A stretch of 7,635 bases of DNA, from the NCBI GenBank assembly GCA_007120815.1, contig SKMY01000192.1:1-7635 (forward strand). The letters run 5' to 3'. This document shows, piece by piece, positions 1 through 5,329 of the stretch; the first letter of the stretch is position 1, and every line of letters starts with the position of its first letter. The notes beneath the pieces were generated by a model that saw nothing but the letters and a program-made list of their open reading frames with translations, was not told the DNA's origin and did no database searches. This stretch comes from Syntrophomonadaceae bacterium (GTDB taxonomy: Bacteria > Bacillota_D > Dethiobacteria > DTU022 > UBA8154). The position numbers and the translations under genes are program-made.

Positions 1-506
1 AACCAGTAGAAAGAGTCAACACCAAGGACAACACACCAGCCATTATCCATGTTGATATTGTCCCAGGAGATAAGATCAAAATAACCCTGGCTCCAAAAGG
101 CGGTGGCAGTGAAAACATGAGTGCCGTAGGGATGCTCAAGCCGGCCCAGGGAGCGAAAGGTCTTGTTGATTTTGTGGTTGACACCGTAAGTAAAGCCGGC
201 CCCAACCCCTGCCCGCCAATCGTTGTCGGTGTCGGGTTTGGAGGGACCTTTGAAAAAGTGGCTTACCTGGCGAAAAAAGCGCTGCTGCGCCCGCTGGGGG
301 ACCCCAACCCAAATCCGTTTTACGCGGACCTGGAAAAAGAAATGCTGGAAAAGATTAATAATTTGGGTGTGGGTCCTCAGGGTTACGGCGGTAGATTTAC
401 GGCTTTGGGTGTCCAAATTGAGGTTTTCCCCTGTCATATAGCCAGTATGCCCGCTGCTGTCAATATTAATTGCCATGCGAGCCGTCATAAAGAACGGGTC
501 ATTTAA
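1..506 (+). CDS. Fumarate hydratase class I, alpha subunit (5' truncated by window)
   Basis: This is the C-terminal 167 residues of the alpha subunit of a two-subunit, [4Fe-4S]-dependent fumarase, which interconverts fumarate and malate in the cytoplasm. The reading frame is open from base 3, so the start lies upstream of the window; the family is usually near 280 residues. The frame carries the family stretch PKGGGSENMS just before base 120. Two of the three expected cluster cysteines are visible: one in GPNPCPP (codon 210-212) and one in INCHASRH (codon 471-473). The first should lie upstream. The ATG at 117 is internal, because strongly conserved sequence continues upstream of it. The beta subunit gene begins 24 bases after the stop, which supports one complex made from one transcript. 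The L-tartrate dehydratase alpha subunit is a close relative, but the malic enzyme and fumarate reductase neighbours favour fumarase. Confidence 0.95.
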   Translation, partial: PVERVNTKDNTPAIIHVDIVPGDKIKITLAPKGGGSENMSAVGMLKPAQGAKGLVDFVVDTVSKAGPNPCPPIVVGVGFGGTFEKVAYLAKKALLRPLGDPNPNPFYADLEKEMLEKINNLGVGPQGYGGRFTALGVQIEVFPCHIASMPAAVNINCHASRHKERVI

Positions 507-530
507 TCCTAGAAAGGAGGTAAATGATTG

Positions 531-1082
531 ATGGAACCAAAAAGAATCAGTGCGCCATTGACAGATGAGATGATCATGAATTTAAAAGCGGGCGACAACC
601 TGCTTATTTCAGGTGTGATATACACCGGTCGAGATGCTGCCCATAAAAAACTGGTTGAGCTCCTGGAGGAAGGTAAAGAATGGCCGGTTGATTTGCAAGG
701 CCAAATCATCTATTACGTGGGCCCGACCCCTGCCAAGCCTGGGCAGGTCATCGGTTCGGCCGGCCCAACTACCAGCGGTCGGATGGATTCCTATACCCCT
801 GCTGTGCTGAAGAACGGCATTAAAGCTGTCATTGGCAAGGGGGCACGTGATGAAGCCACACGGAAAGCATTCCAGGAATACAAGGGCGTATACCTGGGAG
901 CCACAGGCGGTGCAGGTGCCTTGCTGGCCAAGCGTATCAAGGAATCAGAAGTTGTGGCCTATGAAGAGCTGGGGCCGGAAGCCATTCGCAAGCTGGTTGT
1001 GGAAGACTTCCCAGTAACGGTGATTAACGATGCCCACGGCAATGATCTTTATGCAGAAGGGCGAAAGCAGTTCGCTAAATAA
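531..1082 (+). CDS. Fumarate hydratase class I, beta subunit
   Basis: This 183-residue protein is the beta (C-terminal domain) partner of the preceding alpha subunit and completes the class I fumarase active site. The motif TTSGRMDSYT (about residues 80-89) and the following GKG (102-104) supply the Thr, Arg and Lys that bind the dicarboxylate in this family. GATGGAGALL and the C-terminal INDAHGNDLY are also typical. Length is normal for a separate beta subunit. AAAGGAGG at 513-520 is the ribosome binding site. I chose the ATG at 531 (10-base spacing); the TTG at 528 is in frame with 7-base spacing and would add one residue. The ATG at 524 is out of frame. L-tartrate dehydratase beta is the main alternative and is less likely in this operon. 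Confidence 0.95.
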   Translation: MEPKRISAPLTDEMIMNLKAGDNLLISGVIYTGRDAAHKKLVELLEEGKEWPVDLQGQIIYYVGPTPAKPGQVIGSAGPTTSGRMDSYTPAVLKNGIKAVIGKGARDEATRKAFQEYKGVYLGATGGAGALLAKRIKESEVVAYEELGPEAIRKLVVEDFPVTVINDAHGNDLYAEGRKQFAK

Positions 1083-1130
1083 CAAGCTAAAGATGTTTTT
1101 TAATGTTTGTTATCATGAATAATACCAAAA

Positions 1131-1136
1131 AAGGAG
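1131..1136 (+). promoter_or_regulatory. Ribosome binding site that decides the malic enzyme start
   Basis: AAGGAG lies directly against an in-frame TTG at 1137, leaving no spacing, so that codon cannot be the initiator served by this site. The next in-frame TTG, at 1146, is 9 bases away, which is a normal distance. There is no in-frame ATG nearby. The site therefore supports a TTG start at 1146. Confidence 0.75.
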
Positions 1137-1145
1137 TTGATTGTC

Positions 1146-2480
1146 TTGAATAAAGATGAACTGTTAGCAAAAGCGCATAAGCCTGCCCAGGATGCCATGA
1201 TACTGCACCCCTTTTACCAAGGCAAGGTTGAAGTGACATTGAAGTGTGCTGTGCGGGACTACAACGATTTTGCCATTTGGTACACACCCGGTGTTGCCGC
1301 ACCCTGCAAGGCTATTGCTGAAAACAAAGATGAGGTCTACAAGCACACCAATAAAGCCAACTTTGTCGCCGTGGTATCCGACGGAACCCGGGTTCTCGGT
1401 CTGGGCGATATTGGTCCCGAGGCGTCAATGCCTGTAATGGAAGGTAAAGCCCTTCTCTTTAAATACCTGGGCGGCGTTGATGCATTCCCAATTTGCGTCG
1501 ATACCAAGGACCCCGATAAGCTGATCGAGTTTGTAAAAATGCTGCAGCCTTCCTTCGGTGGGGTAAACCTGGAAGATATTGCTAACCCCAAATGTTTTTA
1601 CGTCCTGGACCGCCTGAGAGAAGAGTGTCATATTCCTATCTTCCACGATGACCAGCAGGGAACGGCCTGTGTGACCCTGGCAGGATTAATTAACGCTTTG
1701 AAGATTGTCAAAAAAGACATGAAAAAAGTCCAAATCGCCATGATCGGCGTTGGAGCCGCCAACGTTGCCACGGTACGGCTTCTCCTGGCAGCCGGTGTCC
1801 CTTCTGAAAATCTCGTCATGTGCGACAGTGTGGGTATACTGCACAAAGGCAGGACCGATATAAAGGAAACCCACCAGGATAAACTCAAGATTATTGAAAT
1901 TACCAATAAAGACCAGAAAAAAGGCGGCATTGCAGAAGCCATGGAGGGTGCCGATGTTGTAATCGGCCTTTCCAAGCCCGGACCGGATACCATTAAGAAA
2001 GAATGGGTTCAATCCATGGCCAAAGACGCCATCGTGTTTGCCTGCGCCAACCCGATTCCGGAAATATGGCCCTGGGAGGCAAAAGAAGCTGGAGCTGCTG
2101 TGGTGTCCACCGGGCGTTCCGACTTCCCCAACCAGGTGAACAACTCCCTCGGATTTCCTGCAATTTTCCGCGGTGTTCTGGATGTTCATGCCTCTACCAT
2201 TACGGACACCATGTGTATTGCAGCGGCTGAAGAACTGGCAGCCTGTGCAGCAGAAAAGGGCTTAAACCCTGAAGAAATCCTTCCGACCATGGACAACTGG
2301 GAAGTATTTCCCCGGGTCGCTACAGCTACTGCCATGCAGGCCATAAAAGAAGGGGTAGCCCGGCGGGTTCTCAGCAGGGATGAAATTTACAAGATGGCCA
2401 CAGAAAAAATCAAAAGAGCTCAAGACCAGACCAAGCTGCTCCAGGACAATGGGATTGTTCCCATGCCGCCTGTAGAGTAG
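1146..2480 (+). CDS. Malic enzyme (malate dehydrogenase, oxaloacetate-decarboxylating), probably NAD-dependent
   Basis: This cytoplasmic enzyme interconverts malate with pyruvate plus CO2, using NAD(P). It is 444 residues from a TTG start at 1146, the usual length for the short bacterial form; there is no C-terminal phosphotransacetylase domain. Visible motifs in order are WYTPGVA (45-51), SDGTRVLGLGDIGP (from 78), EGKALLF with the likely catalytic Lys (about 101), NLEDI (141-145) and FHDDQQGT with metal-binding Asp residues (166-173). These are followed by the dinucleotide-binding GVGAAN (201-206), ANPIPEI and GRSDFPNQVNN. The acidic end of the next strand (MCDS, Asp near 227) suggests NAD over NADP, but this is an inference. 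It sits 63 bases after fumarase beta with no terminator between, so the two enzymes probably share malate. It could run oxidatively to pyruvate or reductively to malate; the sequence does not decide. Confidence 0.93.
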   Translation: MNKDELLAKAHKPAQDAMILHPFYQGKVEVTLKCAVRDYNDFAIWYTPGVAAPCKAIAENKDEVYKHTNKANFVAVVSDGTRVLGLGDIGPEASMPVMEGKALLFKYLGGVDAFPICVDTKDPDKLIEFVKMLQPSFGGVNLEDIANPKCFYVLDRLREECHIPIFHDDQQGTACVTLAGLINALKIVKKDMKKVQIAMIGVGAANVATVRLLLAAGVPSENLVMCDSVGILHKGRTDIKETHQDKLKIIEITNKDQKKGGIAEAMEGADVVIGLSKPGPDTIKKEWVQSMAKDAIVFACANPIPEIWPWEAKEAGAAVVSTGRSDFPNQVNNSLGFPAIFRGVLDVHASTITDTMCIAAAEELAACAAEKGLNPEEILPTMDNWEVFPRVATATAMQAIKEGVARRVLSRDEIYKMATEKIKRAQDQTKLLQDNGIVPMPPVE

Positions 2481-2510
2481 TCATTGAATTGAACGAAAAG
2501 GATCTGGAGT

Positions 2511-2557
2511 GATGGCTGGAAAGGTAGGGCACAATCTTGTAAGCTTTTCCAGCCATC
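2511..2557 (+). other. Long intercistronic hairpin without a U-tract
   Basis: The arms GATGGCTGGAAA (2511-2522) and TTTCCAGCCATC (2546-2557) pair perfectly over 12 bp. The stem can extend inward by three more pairs (G-U, G-C, U-G). The loop of about 17 bases could itself form ACAA/TTGT. No run of T follows the stem, so it is not a standard intrinsic terminator. It lies in the 155-base gap between malic enzyme and the iron-sulfur gene. Possible roles are an mRNA processing or stability element, or a weak attenuator that lowers expression of the downstream redox pair. Confidence 0.7.
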
Positions 2558-2635
2558 CCTCGTCCTGTTTGAAAAAGCATTGTAAAAACTTTAGTGGCTG
2601 TTTCACGCACAAAGCTTGAAGGAGGTAAATAGTAA

Positions 2636-3313
2636 ATGCCCCAAGTAGAAATGGTAGACATTTATATCATGGGCAAAAAATACGCGGTGCCCGAATCGCT
2701 AACGATCATGGACGCCATGGAATTTGCCGGCTACCAACTCAAACGTGGTTGCGGCTGTCGGGCCGGTTTTTGCGGCGCTTGCGGTACCGTTTATCGGATA
2801 GCCGGGGATTATGAACTTAAAGTCGGTCTTGCCTGCCAGACGAAAGTTGAAGCGGATATGTACCTGGCACAAATTCCATTTTTCCCGGCAGTAAAAGGTG
2901 TATATAACATCGATGAATTAACACCTACGGCCGCTTCCCTTTCCAAGTTTTACCCGGAGATTTACAGGTGTATCGGATGCAACTCGTGTACCAATGTTTG
3001 TCCGCAAGATTTAAACGTGATGCAGTACGTTGCTTATGCACAAAGAGGGGATATTGCCCGCTGCGCCAGTGAATCATTCGACTGCGTCATGTGCGGCCTT
3101 TGTGCTTCACGCTGCCCGGCACATATTGCCCAGTACTTTGTAGGGATTTTGGCCCGCCGCCTTCACGGAAAGCATGTCTTGCCCAAGGCCGGTCACCTTC
3201 AGCAGCGGTACGAAGAAATCCAGGAAGGGAAATTCGATGCCGAACTGGAAGACCTGATGAAAAAAGATATCGAAGAACTTAAATCCCTGTACAATAACCG
3301 GGATATAGAATAA
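2636..3313 (+). CDS. Iron-sulfur subunit of a fumarate reductase/succinate dehydrogenase-like complex
   Basis: This 225-residue electron-transfer protein probably wires the flavoprotein encoded next to an external redox partner. An N-terminal ferredoxin-like domain carries C41-x4-C46-x2-C49 and C67, fit for a [2Fe-2S] cluster, with an extra Cys39 just before. Two four-Cys motifs follow: CIGCNSCTNVCP (112-123) and CVMCGLCASRCP (150-161), each with CxxCxxCxxxCP spacing. An unpaired Cys143 lies between them. Canonical SdhB/FrdB has a three-Cys [3Fe-4S] pattern at the second site, so this protein resembles HdrC/GlpC-type dicluster proteins there. The tail from about 190 is charged and probably helical. 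There is no signal peptide or membrane segment. GGAGGT at 2621-2626 sits 9 bases before the ATG. Pairing with the flavoprotein gene supports the FrdB-like call; the electron donor or acceptor is unknown. Alternatives are a thiol:fumarate reductase-type subunit lacking its HdrB domain, or a generic ferredoxin-type subunit. Confidence 0.88.
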   Translation: MPQVEMVDIYIMGKKYAVPESLTIMDAMEFAGYQLKRGCGCRAGFCGACGTVYRIAGDYELKVGLACQTKVEADMYLAQIPFFPAVKGVYNIDELTPTAASLSKFYPEIYRCIGCNSCTNVCPQDLNVMQYVAYAQRGDIARCASESFDCVMCGLCASRCPAHIAQYFVGILARRLHGKHVLPKAGHLQQRYEEIQEGKFDAELEDLMKKDIEELKSLYNNRDIE

Positions 3314-3343
3314 TAGATGATTTTTTGGCTCGTATATTTATAC

Positions 3344-3388
3344 GGAAGGAGGGCTTAGTCCTGGTTGTCTTGAACCAGGTAAACCTTT
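3344..3388 (+). promoter_or_regulatory. Strong Shine-Dalgarno separated from the flavoprotein ATG by a hairpin
   Basis: GGAAGGAGGG (3344-3353) is the only strong ribosome binding site upstream of the flavoprotein gene, yet it ends 35 bases before the ATG at 3389. Between them CCTGGTT (3360-3366) and AACCAGG (3373-3379) form a perfect 7-bp stem with a 6-base loop. Folding would reduce the unpaired distance to about 15 bases. In-frame stops at 3356, 3371 and 3380 exclude any useful earlier start. The only nearer purine patch, AGGT at 3377-3380, lies mostly within the 3' arm of the stem. Confidence 0.6.
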
Positions 3389-5014
3389 ATGTATACACCT
3401 CAGATGAAAGAATTGATCAAAAAGGTTGAACAGACACGCCCCCAAAGAGTGGGTGTTCATTTCCCCAGAATGAGCCCGGAAGATAAACAAGACGTTTTAA
3501 AAAACTATCACCCGGATTTTATTGAGTCGGGCTTTAGTGAAATAACCGTGGGGGTCAATAAAGGGGATCGGGTTCCACTGGAACTGGCCGAACTAATTGA
3601 TGCCCGCAGTTTTATTGAAAACGTGGAGCTGGATCTAGACAAATATGATTACGACGTTGATGTGCTGGTTATCGGAGGCGGGGGGGCTGGTGCTTCCGCA
3701 GCGCTGACCGCTCAGGAGAAAGGTGCAGATGTCTTACTGGTAACCAAACTCCGCTTTGGTGATGCCAACACCATGATGGCCCAGGGTGGAATCCAGGCTG
3801 CAGACAAACCCAACGACTCACCATCGATTCACTATCTGGATGTCATGGGTGGCGGCCACTACCACAATGTTCCCCAACTGGTCCGCGCCCTGGTCAACGA
3901 TGCGCCCGTTGTCATCAAGTGGCTGGAAGAGCTGGGAACCATGTTCGACAAAGAGACGGATGGGACCATGGTGACCAATCACGGCGGCGGGACTTCCCGA
4001 AAGAGAATGCATGCCGCCCGTGACTATACCGGTGCGGAAATTATGCGCACCCTTCGAGATGAAGCCCTGAACCGGGGTATCAAGGTGATAGAATTTACCA
4101 CTGCAGTAGAATTGCTGCTGGATGAGGATGGAAAAGCCGGTGGCGCTGTTTTATACAACCTGGAGACGGAAGAATACCAGATTTGCCGGGCGAAAAAAGT
4201 GATTTTTGCCATGGGTGGTTCCGGGCGGCTGCACTTCCAGAACTTCCCCACTACAAACCATTACGGCGCTACAGGGGACGGATTGATTATGGGTTACAGG
4301 GCTGGAGCAAAACTGGCCTTCCTGGATACCATACAATACCATCCCACCGGTGCTGCTTATCCTTCCCAAATCCTCGGTTTGCTTGTGACCGAAGCGGTAA
4401 GGGGTCGGGGAGCTACATTCTTAAACATCGACGGTGAACAGTTTGCTTACCACCTGGAGACAAGAGATGTTGCATCCGCTGCCATTATCAGGGAGTGTAA
4501 AGGGCGGAAAAAGGGAATCACAACACCCACGGGGATGGTGGGCGTGTGGTTGGATTCCCCCCTCATTGAGTTGATTCACGGGGAAGGCGCTGTGGAGAGA
4601 ATGCTTCCCGCCATGGTAAGGCAGTTTGGCCGATTTGGTATAAACATTTCCAAAGAACCCATGTTGATCTACCCCACCCTTCACTATCAGAACGGCGGTT
4701 TGCTCATAGACGAAAATGGTGAAACAAACATCGAAAACCTGTATGTGGCTGGTGAAAATGCCGGCGGTATTCACGGCCGCAACCGGCTCATGGGCAACTC
4801 GCTGCTGGATATTTTGGTCTTTGGTCGCCGTGCCGGATACCATGCGGGGGAAACCTACAAAGACGTCAAACTGAAGAAGTTAACGCTGGAGCATGTTGAT
4901 GCGTATCATGCTGAGCTGGAGCAAAACGGCGTTGATACGGGCGGCAGGGTATCGCCCATGATTTTACCGCGATATACTCACCAGGAAGTCCTGGAAGCGG
5001 CAGGTGCCGAATAA
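3389..5014 (+). CDS. Fumarate reductase/succinate dehydrogenase-type flavoprotein, non-covalent FAD form
   Basis: This 541-residue FAD enzyme likely reduces fumarate to succinate, or the reverse, with the preceding iron-sulfur protein. The FAD fold starts at VIGGGGAGASAAL (94-106), after an unusual N-terminal extension of about 88 residues. Active-site residues match the family: His318 in QYHPTG, Arg338 in TEAVRGRG, His432 in PTLHYQNGG, and Arg466 in HGRNRLMGNSLLD. FAD contacts include VAGE (453-456). At the covalent-flavin position (SHTxxAQGG in SdhA/FrdA) it reads ANTMMAQGG, so Asn127 replaces His and FAD should be non-covalent. Only about 60 residues follow the NSLLDILVFGRRAG motif, so the usual C-terminal helical domain is mostly absent. 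ATG 3389 is the first usable start, since stops lie in frame at 3371 and 3380. There is no signal peptide. The terminator at 5155 closes the operon. L-aspartate oxidase also lacks the His but would not be expected in this context or with an iron-sulfur partner. Confidence 0.9.
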   Translation: MYTPQMKELIKKVEQTRPQRVGVHFPRMSPEDKQDVLKNYHPDFIESGFSEITVGVNKGDRVPLELAELIDARSFIENVELDLDKYDYDVDVLVIGGGGAGASAALTAQEKGADVLLVTKLRFGDANTMMAQGGIQAADKPNDSPSIHYLDVMGGGHYHNVPQLVRALVNDAPVVIKWLEELGTMFDKETDGTMVTNHGGGTSRKRMHAARDYTGAEIMRTLRDEALNRGIKVIEFTTAVELLLDEDGKAGGAVLYNLETEEYQICRAKKVIFAMGGSGRLHFQNFPTTNHYGATGDGLIMGYRAGAKLAFLDTIQYHPTGAAYPSQILGLLVTEAVRGRGATFLNIDGEQFAYHLETRDVASAAIIRECKGRKKGITTPTGMVGVWLDSPLIELIHGEGAVERMLPAMVRQFGRFGINISKEPMLIYPTLHYQNGGLLIDENGETNIENLYVAGENAGGIHGRNRLMGNSLLDILVFGRRAGYHAGETYKDVKLKKLTLEHVDAYHAELEQNGVDTGGRVSPMILPRYTHQEVLEAAGAE

Positions 5015-5016
5015 AG

Positions 5017-5056
5017 GAATCACGAAGAATACGAATCACGGGACGAATCACGGGAC
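5017..5056 (+). repeat. Degenerate and tandem 12-bp heads of the GAATCACGGG repeat
   Basis: GAATCACG appears at 5017, and two exact GAATCACGGGAC units lie head to tail at 5033-5044 and 5045-5056. They run directly into the first full 27-bp copy at 5057. They match the first 12 positions of the full repeat with one G missing, so they look like slippage or partial-copy products of it. The array starts two bases after the flavoprotein stop codon. Confidence 0.8.
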
Positions 5057-5140
5057 GAATCACGGGGACGTACCTATTGATTCTTTCTCAACTAACCTCG
5101 AATCACGGGGACGTACCTATTGATTCTTTCTCAACTAACC
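5057..5140 (+). repeat. Two tandem copies of a 27-bp REP-like element in a 43-bp period
   Basis: Identical 27-bp units occur at 5057-5083 and 5100-5126. Each starts GAATCACGGGG, ends CCTATTGATTC, and is followed by the same 14 bases (TTTCTCAACTAACC), giving 41 identical bases with a 2-base TC spacer. The ends GAATCA and TGATTC are inverted repeats. With the inner GGG/CCT pairing, each unit can fold into a small imperfect hairpin. This architecture resembles REP-type elements mobilised by Y1 (IS200-like) transposases. No such gene is in the window, so that link is an inference. Confidence 0.85.
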
Positions 5141-5154
5141 GAAATAAATACGGG

Positions 5155-5183
5155 GCTGACCCATCTTTGGGTCAGCTTTTTTT
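5155..5183 (+). terminator. Rho-independent terminator of the C4-dicarboxylate operon
   Basis: GCTGACCC (5155-5162) and GGGTCAGC (5169-5176) form a perfect 8-bp, GC-rich stem with a 6-base loop (ATCTTT), followed by seven T residues (5177-5183). This is a textbook intrinsic terminator on the + strand. It lies 141 bases after the flavoprotein stop and ends transcription before the acyl-CoA genes. The stem is not part of the repeat family on either side. Confidence 0.95.
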
Positions 5184-5186
5184 GAC

Positions 5187-5213
5187 GAATCACGGGGACG
5201 TACCTATTGATTC
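5187..5213 (+). repeat. Third copy of the 27-bp REP-like element, downstream of the terminator
   Basis: This copy is identical over all 27 bases to those at 5057 and 5100 and is in the same orientation. It starts three bases after the terminator T-tract. It lacks the TTTCTCAACTAACC tail, which marks the 27-bp segment as the core unit. It would be in the 5' leader of any transcript that reads through the terminator. Confidence 0.85.
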
Positions 5214-5329
5214 CGAAGGAATTTAGGGAAAATTTTGTTCATTTGAAGGAGATATTACACAGGAAAAGGAATAGAGGAAGTATACTGTACAACTTACTAA
5301 TTAACTAATGGTAAGGAGGCTAACCACAC

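Larger units (their letters stand above)
5015..5329. other. Gene-free spacer with repeats, terminator and 5' leader
   Basis: These 315 bases carry no credible coding region. From left to right they hold degenerate 12-bp repeat heads, two tandem repeat units, an intrinsic terminator, a third repeat copy, and an AT-rich leader of about 115 bases before the next gene. The leader has a TATACT at 5281-5286, but I see no convincing -35 box at a normal distance, so the promoter for the gene at 5330 is not located. AAGGAGG at 5313-5319 is its ribosome binding site. Confidence 0.85.

Noticed and set aside
524..526. ATG just after the ribosome binding site of fumarase beta
   Set aside because: It is out of frame with the conserved beta subunit and only 3 bases from the GGAGG.
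1686..2189. A 167-codon open frame on the minus strand within malic enzyme
   Set aside because: It lies wholly opposite a gene with clear family motifs, shows no recognisable domain and is explained by codon bias of the + strand gene.
2569..2597. Promoter TTGAAA with a TTAGTG or TAGTGG -10 box before the iron-sulfur gene
   Set aside because: The -35 box is fair, but the -10 candidates match the consensus poorly, so an internal promoter is not supported.
4421..4843. A 140-codon minus-strand open frame within the flavoprotein gene
   Set aside because: It is a shadow of the conserved flavoprotein coding sequence, with no motif of its own.
3389..5014. Flavoprotein as a pseudogene because of its short C-terminus
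   Set aside because: The frame is intact, all active-site residues are present and the tail shows no sign of a frameshift.
5057..5213. CRISPR array
   Set aside because: There are only three copies; the spacers are 16 bases, which are mostly a shared sequence, and 60 bases that hold a terminator. No cas gene is present.
5281..5286. TATACT as the -10 box of a promoter for the gene at 5330
   Set aside because: No acceptable -35 hexamer lies 15-19 bases upstream; the nearest TTGAAG is 32 bases away.
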